In this document: positions 44,310 through 54,272 of the stretch, in pieces | Numbering within the stretch: position 1 is the first letter of the stretch | Layout: each line of letters starts with the position of its first letter | Source: Dactylosporangium vinaceum | GTDB lineage: Bacteria; Actinomycetota; Actinomycetes; Mycobacteriales; Micromonosporaceae | Length of the DNA: 64,000 bases | Direction of reading: 5' to 3' | NCBI RefSeq assembly: GCF_019904175.1 | Contig: NZ_CP061913.1 | Coordinates: forward strand, 7,874,001 to 7,938,000 | Position numbers and translations under genes: made by a program | The notes under the pieces: generated by a model | What the model saw: only the letters and a program-made list of their open reading frames with translations | Databases searched by the model: none | Told to the model about the DNA's origin: nothing

Positions 44310-44699
44310 CTAGAGACCGAGCTGCAGCCGGACGACCGAGCCGCGGGCGACCGCGAACGCGGCCACGTGGTCGCACACCATCTCGACGATCGGCAGGCCG
44401 CGCCCGCGCACCGCGTCGGCCGCGGGCATGTCGCCGCCGAACGTGAGCACCGGGCCCTGGTCGAGCACGTCGCAGTAGATCTGCCCGGACTCCGACCACA
44501 GCTGGACCTCGCCGCCCTCGGCCGTGTACTGCAGCGTGTTCGTCGCGAGCTCGTTCACGGCGAGGGTCAGCATCTCGGCCCGGTCACGCGACAGGCCGAG
44601 CGCGACCGCCCGGGTGGTCACGAACGCCCGCACGGCGGCCAGGTCGCCGACCAGCCGGTAGCCGATCGACTCGACCGGGCGGGCCGGGTGCTCAACCAT
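44310..44699 (-). CDS. RsbW-like anti-sigma/HATPase_c protein
   Basis: 129 aa from an ATG overlapping the STAS gene by 8 bp. The ATP-binding motifs of GHKL kinases are visible: the N box in LTLAVNELATNTLQYT, the G1 box in CDVLDQGP and the G2 region in GRGLPIVEMVCD. Length fits small actinobacterial RsbW-type proteins, which hold a sigma factor or phosphorylate STAS partners. It pairs with the STAS protein encoded upstream and is opposed by the SpoIIE phosphatase across a 57-bp gap. Confidence 0.88.
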   Translation of the reverse strand: MVEHPARPVESIGYRLVGDLAAVRAFVTTRAVALGLSRDRAEMLTLAVNELATNTLQYTAEGGEVQLWSESGQIYCDVLDQGPVLTFGGDMPAADAVRGRGLPIVEMVCDHVAAFAVARGSVVRLQLGL

Positions 44700-45018
44700 C
44701 CCCGGCTCCGTCCTGCGGCTGCAGCAGCCCGCCGACGCCCGTGATGTCCAGCACGTGCGCCACCATCCCGCCGGCGTTGACGACGCTGAGCTGCCCGCCC
44801 CGCTCGATCGCCGCCCGATATGCCGTGACGAGCGCGTGCACGCCACTGGAGTCGAGAAACGTCAGCCCGCCCAGGTCCACGACGACCTGCGGCGCCGCGT
44901 CGACGGCCGCCATCAGGACGGCCGTGCACTCCTCCCGCGCCGCGAGGTCGCACTCCCCGGACAGCGAGACCGCCGCCTGTTTCCCGTCGACCGATGTCAT
45001 TGCCTCGAACCGCGCCAT
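44692..45018 (-). CDS. STAS-domain anti-sigma factor antagonist (RsbV-like)
   Basis: 108 aa. The start at 45018 has AGGAAAG at good spacing; ATG 45000 is an alternative. STAS fold: AAVSLSGECDLAAREEC, then VVVDLGGLTFLDSSGVHALVTAY, where the Ser pair in LDSSGV holds the phosphorylated residue. It switches between the RsbW-like kinase and the dephosphorylated, sigma-releasing form. It is co-transcribed with the kinase gene. Confidence 0.92.
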   Translation of the reverse strand: MARFEAMTSVDGKQAAVSLSGECDLAAREECTAVLMAAVDAAPQVVVDLGGLTFLDSSGVHALVTAYRAAIERGGQLSVVNAGGMVAHVLDITGVGGLLQPQDGAGDG

Positions 45019-45130
45019 CCGACCGCTTTCCTCAGTTGACGATCGCCCGGGACACATCATGGCATCCGCGGTGGCCAGCGACTGCCGCGGATGCCGCGAA
45101 AGTGCCCGGACGCGTTCGCCCGAACGACGG

Positions 45131-46042
45131 TCAGGCCCGCCGCCGCGCCGCCCGCACCAGGACAAAACCGGCGAGCACCAGCGCAAACCCGGTTCCCCCG
45201 ACGGCGACGACGTTCGTGCCGGTCACGGCGAGTATCGACCGGTGGTACATCCCGGCGTCGAGCACGGCCGCCCCGCCCGGCGCGATCGTCACGACGTCCG
45301 ACACCCCGAACACCGCCGGCCCACCGGCATCGGTGTACGCCACGAAGTCCGAGTCACGACTGGGATCGTTCCCGGCCGCGTAGCGCGTGAACGCCCACTC
45401 GATCGCCGCGATGTCCCCGTCCGGCCCGACCCGCCCGGCCCCGATCAGCACGACGACGCTTCCGGCCGGCAGCCCCGTCACCCGGTACGTCCCGTCGCGG
45501 CCGGTCACCGCCTCCCGCACGTCGCCGCCGGACGTGTCCCGGGCCTGCACGCGCCCGATCAGGCGGCGCATGAGGTCGGCCTTTGACTGCTGCGACTGCC
45601 CGGCCAGCTCACCGACGGCGAACACGGCCACGGGCAGCCCGCCGATACCCGGCTCTGCGCCGTCCCGGAGCCCGTTGCGGTTCCGGTCGTTCCAGGCCCG
45701 CCCGCGCACGGTCACGGTGGCCGCGCTCGCTGCCACTCCCCCGGCCGCCGCGGACGCTCCCGGCCCGGCCGCCACGGACGCTCCCGGTGCGGCCGGCGCA
45801 GATGCTCCGGACCGGGCCGCCGCGGACGCTCCTGGTGCGGCTGATACCGACGGCCCGGTCGCCGCCTGGGCCCGCGACTTGCCGACCGCCTTGGACGCCT
45901 TGGACGCCTGGGCGGACGCGCTCGGGGCGGCGGCCACGGACGCGCCCGGGGCGGCGGCGGTCTCCGCGTGGGCCGCACCCGCCAGTGCCACGACTCCGGC
46001 AATGACAATTCCTGCGGGCACGAGCAGCAGCCGCTTGAGCAT
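45131..46042 (-). CDS. Sortase-E-type surface protein with SdrD-B-like domain
   Basis: 303 aa. Signal peptide cut after AHA (~28). A long Ala/Ser/Gly/Pro region of repeated PGASVAA/GASAA blocks (~30-105) acts as a cell-wall-spanning stalk. A prealbumin/SdrD-B-like beta domain follows, with Ca-binding-like RAWNDRNRNGLRDGAEPGIGG and TGRDGTYRVTGLPAGSV. The end is a sorting signal: LAVTG at 271-275, a hydrophobic helix, and an ARRRA tail. LAxTG is the motif of class E sortases in high-GC actinobacteria. No sortase gene is in the window. Confidence 0.85.
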   Translation of the reverse strand: MLKRLLLVPAGIVIAGVVALAGAAHAETAAAPGASVAAAPSASAQASKASKAVGKSRAQAATGPSVSAAPGASAAARSGASAPAAPGASVAAGPGASAAAGGVAASAATVTVRGRAWNDRNRNGLRDGAEPGIGGLPVAVFAVGELAGQSQQSKADLMRRLIGRVQARDTSGGDVREAVTGRDGTYRVTGLPAGSVVVLIGAGRVGPDGDIAAIEWAFTRYAAGNDPSRDSDFVAYTDAGGPAVFGVSDVVTIAPGGAAVLDAGMYHRSILAVTGTNVVAVGGTGFALVLAGFVLVRAARRRA

Positions 46043-46559
46043 CAGTACATCCACATCGTCCGAAAGGGCTGCCTCGCGCGGCCCGAAGAGACGATAAATA
46101 CGAAATGCCCGATTTGTTAGTACTGCGACCCGCTCGCCGCCCGGCGTGTCGCCCTCGGCGCGCCCGAACGAGTGACTCGCAGACGCCTCCGCCCGAGCCC
46201 TCCTGATCGATGCAGGCACGCGCGACCCCGCATGCCGACCCGCCCGGCCCGCTGGGACGGCACGCCGCCGCACGGCACGATGGGCGACCGCACGGCGCGA
46301 TACGCGGCACGCCACGGCGACACGGCACGGTGCGGCACCGTGACACGACACGGTGCAGTGCGGCACGGTGCGGCGCTGCGCTGCACGGGCAGGGGCTCGG
46401 TGCGGTGGCACGGCAGAAGCACGGCGGCACGGGTAGGGCTACGTGCGTGCGGTGGGAGGGCCCTGGCACTGCACGGCACGGTGGGAGGGCCGGGACGGCA
46501 CGGTGGCGTGGGACGGCACGGGCTGGGCGGTTGCGGTGGAGCGGCAGCGCGGGTGAGGG
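46043..46559. other. Intergenic region with CACGG-rich low-complexity sequence
   Basis: 517 bp with no supported gene. The first ~80 bases upstream of the surface protein are relatively AT-rich (GATAAATACGAAATG) and probably hold its promoter. From about 46240 to 46540 the sequence is built of GGCACGGTGCG/CACGGC words, close in style to the repeats at 16740-17110. Confidence 0.6.
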
Positions 46560-47858
<1,299 letters not shown>

Positions 47859-48301
47859 GATCGGAGGCTACTCCGGCCGCGACCCGCCGCGAGCCGGAGC
47901 CCGAGCGCTTGCACCCCCGTTCGGGCCGGACCACCCCACGACACTGCACACCCCACCGTGCCGAGCCCGGCAACGCACACGCCGCCGCACAGCGACACGC
48001 CGCCACGCGGGCACAGAGCACCACACCACCCGCACCGCGCCGCACACCCACACAGCACCGCACAATCTGCCCAGCGCCACACGGCCACAGCACACCGCAC
48101 ACCCGCACAGCACCGCCAGCACACCGCCCGGCCAACAGGCCGCCCTCGCCGTCGCACGGGGCAGCACGGCGTCGCACAGGCAGCACGGCGTCGCGCGGAC
48201 GGCGCGGTCGGCGCGGCATGGCGTTGGAGGTCTCGGCGGGCCGGTGGGGGCGGGATGCCGTGCTGGTGGTGGCTCGGTGGGCGTATGGCAGGGTGGGCGC
48301 C
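47859..48301. other. Intergenic region, CA/CACGC-rich, no supported gene
   Basis: 443 bp between divergent genes. Bases ~47940-48200 are low-complexity ACACGCCGCCACGCGGGCAC-like text with many CACCGC/CACAG words. No frame has normal codon use. The last ~100 bases probably carry the promoter of the DUF2203 gene. Confidence 0.6.
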
Positions 48302-48667
48302 ATGGTGGTGTTCACCGTGCCGGAGGCGCGGGCGGAGTTGGCGCGGATCAGGCCGACGCTCGATCGGCTCGTCGCGGTCCGGGCGGATGCGGCGGAGCTG
48401 GCCGCGGCCCTCGCGCCCGGCGGGGTCGGCACGGTGCTGGGCGGGCGGGCTGAGCTCAAGGCGGCTGAGGCTCTGCTCGACGAGCTGATCACCACGGTGC
48501 AGGAAAGCGGGGTGCACCTCAAGGGGTTCGCCCCGCTGCTGCTGGACTTCCCGGCCCGGCTGGACGGCGTCGACGTGCTGCTGTGCTGGCTCGAGGGCGA
48601 CGCGGGGCTGGACTGGTACCACCGGGTCGACCTCGGCTTCGCCGGGCGCCGGCGGCTGCCCGACTAA
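48302..48667 (+). CDS. DUF2203 family protein
   Basis: 121 aa. VFTVPEARAELARIRPTLDRLVAVRADAAEL at the start is a long helix typical of DUF2203. The second half, GVHLKGFAPLLLDFPARLDGVDVLLCWLEGD...YHRVDLGFAGRRRL, carries the conserved Asp/Trp/His pattern of that family. Function of the family is unknown. Its stop overlaps the convergent TetR gene by 4 bp. Confidence 0.88.
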   Translation: MVVFTVPEARAELARIRPTLDRLVAVRADAAELAAALAPGGVGTVLGGRAELKAAEALLDELITTVQESGVHLKGFAPLLLDFPARLDGVDVLLCWLEGDAGLDWYHRVDLGFAGRRRLPD

Positions 48668-49299
48668 CGCGCGAGGATGCCGGCGACCGTGGCGTCCAGG
48701 GCGTGCTGCACCGCGGCCCGCTGCACCTCCGGCGGGAAGTTGCGCAGCGGGCCGTCCAGGAGCAGGTCGGCGACGCCGTGCGCGGTGGCCCAGGCGAACA
48801 TGCCGAGGTACGGACGGCGCTGCGGGTCGATCGCGCCCAGCTCCACCAGGCGGTCCAGGATGCGCATCAGCATCTGGAACGGGGCGGTCTCCAGCGGATC
48901 CATGCCCTGACGGCCGGTCATCGGCTCGGAGTGGTGGAACGCGGTGCGGAACAGGCCGGGCTTCTCCAGGGCGAAGCTGATGTAGCCGTGGCCCAGGGCC
49001 CGCATCCGGGCCGCCAGCGCCTCGACCGTGTCGTCGGCGGCGGCGGTGGCCTCCAGCTCCTGCTGCATGCGCTCGGCCAGCTCGGTCAGCGCGCAGTCCT
49101 TCACGGCGTGGATCAGGTCCTCGCGGGAGTTGAAGTGACGGTAGGCGGCGGTGGCGGAGACGCCGATCTGGCGGGCCGCCTCGCGCAGGACCACGGCCTC
49201 CGGCCCGCCCGCCCGGGCGAGCTCCAGCGCCGCCCCGGTCAGGGCGTTCGCCAGGTCTCCGTGGTGGTACGAGTGGCGGCTCAACTTGCTGGAAGGCAC
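48664..49299 (-). CDS. TetR/AcrR family repressor, divergent from MMPL transporter
   Basis: 211 aa from a GTG. N-terminal helix-turn-helix: VLREAARQIGVSATAAYRHFNSREDLIHAV. The C-terminal ligand domain, with HGYISFALEKPGLFRTAFH and FAWATAHGVADLLLDGPL, is of the WHG/TetR_C_13 type. The intergenic region to the MMPL gene holds two related imperfect palindromes, so it very likely represses that transporter and itself. The ligand is unknown, perhaps the transported lipid or toxic amphiphile. Confidence 0.92.
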   Translation of the reverse strand: MPSSKLSRHSYHHGDLANALTGAALELARAGGPEAVVLREAARQIGVSATAAYRHFNSREDLIHAVKDCALTELAERMQQELEATAAADDTVEALAARMRALGHGYISFALEKPGLFRTAFHHSEPMTGRQGMDPLETAPFQMLMRILDRLVELGAIDPQRRPYLGMFAWATAHGVADLLLDGPLRNFPPEVQRAAVQHALDATVAGILAR

Positions 49300-49317
49300 C
49301 TCCCCATCCTCCTGGAT

Positions 49318-49359
49318 GTTGACAGCGTTAACAATCCGTGCAATGTTGACGCTGTTAAG
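49318..49359. promoter_or_regulatory. Paired TetR operator-like sites
   Basis: Site 1, GTTGACAGCGTTAAC (49318-49332), and site 2, GTTGACGCTGTTAAG (49345-49359), are each imperfect palindromes and are near reverse complements of each other (11 of 15 when read GTTAACGCTGTCAAC). Centre spacing is 27 bp. They lie between the divergent repressor and transporter starts. TTGACA in site 1 could also serve as a -35 box. Confidence 0.65.
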
Positions 49360-49392
49360 TTTACGCCGTCAACATCCCGTGGGGGAGAGCAG

Positions 49393-51567
49393 ATGTTGTA
49401 CCGGTACGGCACCTTCATCCATCGGCGGGCCCGGCTGATCCTGGTCGTCTCGCTGCTCCTGCTGCTCGGCGCCGGTATTGCCGGGGCCGGCGTGTTCGGG
49501 CGGCTGCAGGGCGGCGGGTTCGACGACCCGGCCTCGGAGTCCTCAAAGGCCCAGCAGCTCATCGACGAGCGCTTCGGCGGACGGCCCAACCTCGTGCTGC
49601 TCGCCCGCGCCGCCGACGGGTCCGTTGACTCGGCCGACGCCGCGGCCGCCGGGGCCACGCTCACCGCGGACCTCAAGGGCGAGGCCGGGGTCAGTGACGT
49701 CGTGTCGTACTGGTCGGCCGGGGTGGCCGAGCTGAAGTCGGGCGACGGCCGGGACGCGATCGTGCTGGCGCACGTCGGCGGGGACGAGACCGAGCGCCGG
49801 GAGCGTTCCCAGGCGCTCATCGAACGCTACGCCGTCGACGGCTCGGCCCTGTCCGTGCGGGCGGGCGGCGAGGCGGCCGTGAACGTGGACGTCAACACGC
49901 AGGTCGCGCGCAGTTTGGCCATCGCCGAGGCCATTGCGGTACCACTGACGCTCCTGCTTTTGATCATTGTCTTCGGCAGTGTGGTGTCGGCACTGCTCCC
50001 GCTGGCGGTCGGAGGAGTCGCGATCGTCGGGACGTTCGCCGAGCTGTCGCTGCTGGGCGCGGTCACGGACGTGTCGGTGTTCGCCATCAACCTCACCACC
50101 GCCCTCGGACTCGGGCTCGGCATCGACTACGCGCTGCTCATGGTGAGCCGGTTCCGCGAGCAGCTCGGCACCCCGGGCCAGGGGGACGGCACGCCGGTCG
50201 CCGAGGCGCTGGCGGCGACGGTCGCGACGGCCGGGCGGACCATCCTCTTCGCGGCCGCCACGGTCGCCACCGCGCTCACGGCACTGCTGGTGTTTCCGCT
50301 GTACTTCCTGCGCTCCTTCGCCTACGCCGGGATCGGGGTCGTCGTGATCGCCGCGGTGGGTGCCCTGGTCGTGCTGCCCGCGCTGCTGGCCGTGCTCGGC
50401 CGCCGGGTCGAGGCCGGGCGGGTGCCATGGCGGCGGCGCACCGATGCCGGGCCGGCGGCGGACTCGCCGTTCTGGGGGCGGCTCGCGGGCGCGGTCATGC
50501 GCCGCCCCGCCCTGGCCGCGCTGCCGGTCGTGCTCGGGCTGCTCGTCGCGGCCAGCCCCCTCGCGGGCGTGCGGTTCGGCACCCCGGACGAGGGCGTGCT
50601 GCGCCCGGGCAGCGACGGGCGGGTGGTCGCCGACCGGCTCGCCACCGGGTTCGCCAGCAACCAGAACGCGGGCGTCGACGTGGTGCTCGACGGCGCCGTG
50701 AACCGTGACGCGCTCACCGGCTACGCCGCCGCACTGTCCACACTGGAGCACGTCGGCGCGGTGACGAGCAGCGCCGGGATCTTCGCCGGCGGGACGAAGG
50801 TGCGCGACGGCGATCCGAGCCTGAGCCGGCCCGACGGTGAGCGTCTCGCCGTCGCCACGAACCTCACCGCCAAGTCCGACGGCGGGCAGGCGCTCGTGCG
50901 GGCCGTGCGGGCGGCCCACTCGCCCGTGCCGGCGTACGTGGGCGGCACGGACGCCCGGCTCATCGACACGACGCACGCCATCTCGTCCCGGCTGCCGTTC
51001 GGTGTCGCGGTCGTCGTGCTGGCCACGTTCGCGCTGCTGTTCCTGTTCACCGGCAGCGTCATCCAGCCGCTGCGGGCGCTCGTGCTCAACGTGCTCGGCC
51101 TGTCCGCGACCATGGGCGTGCTCACCTGGATATTCCAGGACGGGCACCTGGCCTCGTGGCTGCAGTTCACGCCGCGGCCGATGGACACGGCGATGACAGT
51201 GCTCATGTTCTGCATCGTGTTCGGCCTGTCGATGGACTACGAGGTGTTCCTGATCGGCCGGATCGCCGAGCTGCACGGCCGCGGCCTGCCGACGGACGAG
51301 GCCGTGCGGACCGGCCTGGCCCGGACCGGGCGGATCGTCTCGGCCGCGGCGATGCTGCTGGCCGTGAGCTTCTTCGCGTTCGGCACGAGCACGGTGAGCT
51401 TCCTGCAGATGTTCGGCATCGGCTGCGGCCTGGCGATCATCGTCGACGCGACGCTGATCCGCGGCATCCTCGTCCCGGCGATCGTGCGCGGCCTGGGCCG
51501 GCTCAACTGGTACTCCCCCGCGCCGCTGCGGCGCATCCACACGAAGGTGGCGCTCAGCGAGGCTTAG
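49393..51567 (+). CDS. MMPL family RND-type transporter
   Basis: 724 aa, ATG preceded by GGGGGAG. Twelve predicted membrane helices in two halves, each with an external porter loop. The conserved SSD-like helices include TTALGLGLGIDYALLMVSRFREQL and CIVFGLSMDYEVFLIGRIAE, with the Asp-Tyr pairs that carry protons. MMPL proteins export lipids or hydrophobic compounds. It is probably controlled by the divergent TetR protein. The Rieske oxygenase gene starts 16 bp downstream and may be in the same transcript. Confidence 0.94.
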   Translation: MLYRYGTFIHRRARLILVVSLLLLLGAGIAGAGVFGRLQGGGFDDPASESSKAQQLIDERFGGRPNLVLLARAADGSVDSADAAAAGATLTADLKGEAGVSDVVSYWSAGVAELKSGDGRDAIVLAHVGGDETERRERSQALIERYAVDGSALSVRAGGEAAVNVDVNTQVARSLAIAEAIAVPLTLLLLIIVFGSVVSALLPLAVGGVAIVGTFAELSLLGAVTDVSVFAINLTTALGLGLGIDYALLMVSRFREQLGTPGQGDGTPVAEALAATVATAGRTILFAAATVATALTALLVFPLYFLRSFAYAGIGVVVIAAVGALVVLPALLAVLGRRVEAGRVPWRRRTDAGPAADSPFWGRLAGAVMRRPALAALPVVLGLLVAASPLAGVRFGTPDEGVLRPGSDGRVVADRLATGFASNQNAGVDVVLDGAVNRDALTGYAAALSTLEHVGAVTSSAGIFAGGTKVRDGDPSLSRPDGERLAVATNLTAKSDGGQALVRAVRAAHSPVPAYVGGTDARLIDTTHAISSRLPFGVAVVVLATFALLFLFTGSVIQPLRALVLNVLGLSATMGVLTWIFQDGHLASWLQFTPRPMDTAMTVLMFCIVFGLSMDYEVFLIGRIAELHGRGLPTDEAVRTGLARTGRIVSAAAMLLAVSFFAFGTSTVSFLQMFGIGCGLAIIVDATLIRGILVPAIVRGLGRLNWYSPAPLRRIHTKVALSEA

Positions 51568-51583
51568 GCGGCATCCTCTTCCC

Positions 51584-52729
51584 ATGACGGAACCGCACGC
51601 GGCGCCGCTCGATCCGGCCGGGATCGAGCCGGCGCTGCGACCGTTCGGCGCATCGAGAACGCTCCCGGCCGCCGCGTACACCGACCCGGCCGTGCTGGCC
51701 TGGGAGCGCCGGCACCTGTTCGCCGGGGCCTGGACCTGTGTGGGCCGGGCCGACGAGCTGGCCCGGGACTGCACACACCGGGCCGTGACGGTCGGGGACG
51801 TCGGCGTGCTGCTCACGTTCGGGCCCGAACCGAAGGCGTTCGCGAACGTGTGCCGGCACAGGGGTCACGAGCTGCTCGGTGACGGCATGGCGGCGGACCG
51901 GCCGGCCGCCGTGTGCCCGTATCACGGCTGGGCGTTCCGGCTGGACGGCACGCTCGCCACCGCGCCGCACATGGCCGGGGTGGCGAGCTTCGACCCGGCC
52001 GAGCTGGGCCTGGTCGAGCTGCCCGCGGCCGTGTGGCACGGCTGGCTGCTGGTGAACGCGGGCCGGCCCGCACCGGTGGTGACCGAGTACGTCGGGGCGC
52101 TGGACGGGCTGCTCGCGCCGTACGCCATCGACAATCTCCGGCTCAGGGCCCGGCACGTGTACGCCGTGCAGGCCAACTGGAAGGCGATCGTCGAGAACTA
52201 CCAGGAGTGCTACCACTGCCCGCTGATCCACCCCGAGCTGTGCAAGGTCTCACCGCCGACGTCCGGCGACAATTGGGCCCTGCCGGGCGCCTGGGTCGGC
52301 GGCACGATGGACCTGCGCGAGCACGCCGAGACCATGTCCTTCGACGGGAGCGGTCCCGGCGTGTTCATCGAGGGTGCGCCCCGGCGGACCATCCTGTACG
52401 TCGCGCTGTTCCCCAACCTGCTGATCTCGGCCCACCCGGACTACGTGATGACCCACCGGCTGACCCCGCAGGCGCCGGACCGGACCGAGATCGAGTGCAG
52501 CTGGTACTTCGCCGAGGGCATCGAGGACCCGGCGTACGCGGTCGACTTCTGGGACCTCACCAACCGCCAGGACTGGGCCGCCTGTGAATCGGTGCAGCGG
52601 GGCCTGAGCTCGCCGCACTACGTGCCCGGGCCGCTGGCGGACAACGAGGACGCCGTGTATCAGTGGATCGCCCTCGTCGCCGCCGCATACCTCGACCCGG
52701 CCGGCGCGATCGCCGCTCAGACCGCGTGA
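51584..52729 (+). CDS. Rieske non-heme iron oxygenase, alpha subunit type
   Basis: 381 aa. The [2Fe-2S] ligands are Cys90/His92 (VCRHRGHELL) and Cys111/His114 (CPYHGWAF). The mononuclear iron site is in ENYQECYHCPLIHP (His211, His216, with a C-terminal Asp expected in the NRQDWAACE area). Sequence style is like choline/betaine-type and other single-component-alpha monooxygenases. No ferredoxin or reductase gene is next to it. It could tailor a small molecule or degrade a quaternary amine. It is convergent with the peptide-metabolite operon, with a hairpin between. Confidence 0.92.
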   Translation: MTEPHAAPLDPAGIEPALRPFGASRTLPAAAYTDPAVLAWERRHLFAGAWTCVGRADELARDCTHRAVTVGDVGVLLTFGPEPKAFANVCRHRGHELLGDGMAADRPAAVCPYHGWAFRLDGTLATAPHMAGVASFDPAELGLVELPAAVWHGWLLVNAGRPAPVVTEYVGALDGLLAPYAIDNLRLRARHVYAVQANWKAIVENYQECYHCPLIHPELCKVSPPTSGDNWALPGAWVGGTMDLREHAETMSFDGSGPGVFIEGAPRRTILYVALFPNLLISAHPDYVMTHRLTPQAPDRTEIECSWYFAEGIEDPAYAVDFWDLTNRQDWAACESVQRGLSSPHYVPGPLADNEDAVYQWIALVAAAYLDPAGAIAAQTA

Positions 52730-52735
52730 CCCGCT

Positions 52736-52765
52736 CGGCCCGCCCGGGCAATACTGGGCGGGCCG
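52736..52765. terminator. Hairpin between the Rieske gene and the biosynthetic operon
   Basis: A 10-bp perfect stem CGGCCCGCCC / GGGCGGGCCG with a 10-base loop, in the 43 bp between convergent stops. There is no T run on either side, so termination is only likely. Confidence 0.55.
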
Positions 52766-52772
52766 GGAACAC

Positions 52773-54098
52773 TCACACCTCGTGGAACACGCAGCCCGAC
52801 AGTGCGCCGGTGTTCCAGGCGACCACCCCGGCGTCCAGGTCCGGCGCGGCGCGCACCCACGTGCCCGAGTAGCCGCGCCCGGTCAGGAACGCGCCCCACG
52901 CCGCCACCCACGGCCGTGGCGGGCCGCCGGCGTCCGGCATGAGCTCCGGCTCGGGCACCACCCTGCGCTGGAGCACGAACGGCCCGCCCTCGGCCGCCCG
53001 CAGTGCCCGGTCCCACTCGTCCGCGCCGGCCAGCCAGCCGGCCGTGAAGCCGGCCCCGCCGTGCAGCATCGTCGCCTTGAGCACCAGCCGCTCGCGGTCG
53101 CGGCGGGCGTACTCCAGCAGTTCCTCCCGCTCGCCGTCGACGGTGACCGGCCCCGGCCGCAGCATCCGGGTCCACGGCAGCACCCGGTCGACGAGCTCCA
53201 GCTCGGCCGCGTCCAGCCGGTCCCGGTGCCGCTCGTCGGACAGCAGCGCCAGGGCGGCCTTGCTGCCGTAGAGCTCGGAGGCGATCGGGGTGAACATCGC
53301 CACCTCGCCCCGCGCCGCCGCGGCCAGCACCGGGTCGAGCAGCGCCGGGCCGTCCGGGCGCAGCAGGTCCTCGATGAGGAAGAGGCGGTACACCACGTCG
53401 ATGCGCCGCCCGCCGACGAAGACACCGCCGGCCCGGACGTCGAGCTGCCCCGCGTGGCAGGCGAGCGCCTCGACGCCGTGGCGGCCCATCAGCTCGGCGT
53501 TCTGGCGCAGCTGGGCCTCGAGCTCGGGGAAGCTCTCCGGCCAGTCGACGATCGCGACGAGCCCGCCCGCCGACGGCGCCTCGTCACGCAGGGTTGCGCA
53601 CAGGGCGGCCATCGTGTCGACGTGCGCCAGGCCGTGCTCGGCGGCGAACGCGGCGAAGTGCGGGCTGCCCAGGAACCCCTCGTTCAGCCCGGCGTTCTCC
53701 AGGCCGCCGACGGCGCCGCTCACGTTGAGCTCGAGCAGCTTGAATCCGTCGGCGTCGGTGTAGAGGTCGGCCCGGGACAGCCGGGTGGCCTGCCCGCCGG
53801 CCGCGCGGGCGGCGTCGATCTGCGGGCCCTGCGCCCCGACGGCCGCGGCGAACGCGCCCGCGTCGCCGCCGAAGAGCCGGTCCGGGAGGCTGGTGAGCAG
53901 GCCGTGCAGGCCGCGCAGGTCGGCGTCGAGGCGTTCCCGCTCGGCCCGGCTCAGGAACAGCGGCCGGGGCATGTGGCCGTTGGCGTAGTACGCCTCGTGC
54001 AGCCCGGAGGCCCGCACCGCCTTGGCCAGCTCGTCGTGCGGCATCCGGCCCGCGGCCACCGCCTCCATATAGGCGTCGGTGATGTGGTTGCGGGTCAT
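52773..54098 (-). CDS. ATP-grasp-like / glutathionylspermidine-synthase-like ligase
   Basis: 441 aa, last gene of the operon. The ATG at 54098 overlaps the stop of the second 30-aa peptide gene (ATGA), and GGAGG sits seven bases upstream. The C-terminal half has ATP-grasp features: LVLKATMLHGGAGFTAGW (nucleotide-binding Lys and Gly-rich loop), then GPFVLQRRVVPEPELM. The N-terminal half (DADGFKLLELNVSGAVGGLEN) resembles the substrate-binding region of glutathionylspermidine-synthase-like proteins. Expected to form an amide bond using ATP. Substrates unknown. Confidence 0.75.
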   Translation of the reverse strand: MTRNHITDAYMEAVAAGRMPHDELAKAVRASGLHEAYYANGHMPRPLFLSRAERERLDADLRGLHGLLTSLPDRLFGGDAGAFAAAVGAQGPQIDAARAAGGQATRLSRADLYTDADGFKLLELNVSGAVGGLENAGLNEGFLGSPHFAAFAAEHGLAHVDTMAALCATLRDEAPSAGGLVAIVDWPESFPELEAQLRQNAELMGRHGVEALACHAGQLDVRAGGVFVGGRRIDVVYRLFLIEDLLRPDGPALLDPVLAAAARGEVAMFTPIASELYGSKAALALLSDERHRDRLDAAELELVDRVLPWTRMLRPGPVTVDGEREELLEYARRDRERLVLKATMLHGGAGFTAGWLAGADEWDRALRAAEGGPFVLQRRVVPEPELMPDAGGPPRPWVAAWGAFLTGRGYSGTWVRAAPDLDAGVVAWNTGALSGCVFHEV

Positions 54099-54187
54099 GC
54101 CGCCACCTCCGCAAGCTCCGGCGCCGACATGAACCCCACCCTGCAACATTGATTCACGGCCACTCCGCTGCGCTCCGTACCGCTCAT
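54095..54187 (-). CDS. 30-aa peptide gene, copy B of a tandem pair
   Basis: Encodes MSGTERSGVAVNQCCRVGF followed by MSAPELAEVAA, 30 residues, identical to copy A. Start ATG overlaps the stop of copy A, and its own stop overlaps the start of the ATP-grasp-like gene (ATGA). GGAGG is seven bases before the start. It has a Cys-Cys pair at 14-15 and an acidic helical tail. It could be a modified-peptide precursor, a peptide substrate or carrier for the ligases, a Cys-codon leader for attenuation, or only a coupling device. Short length keeps confidence moderate. Confidence 0.6.
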   Translation of the reverse strand: MSGTERSGVAVNQCCRVGFMSAPELAEVAA

Positions 54188-54272
54188 GCCGCCACCTCCG
54201 CAAGCTCCGGCGCCGACATGAACCCCACCCTGCAACATTGATTCACGGCCACTCCGCTGCGCTCCGTACCGC
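54095..54272 (-). repeat. 89-bp perfect tandem repeat, two copies
   Basis: Units 54095-54183 and 54184-54272 are identical, and the first seven bases of a third unit (54273-54279) also match. The unit length equals a 93-base gene minus the 4-base ATGA overlap, so adding units keeps the chain of coupled genes intact. Confidence 0.97.

Noticed and set aside
52773..54203. N-terminal extension of the last ATP-grasp-like protein through the repeat (start at 54203)
   Set aside because: It would read the 89-bp repeat in another frame as Arg/Gly-rich text. The ATG at 54098 has a strong ribosome site and begins the conserved part.
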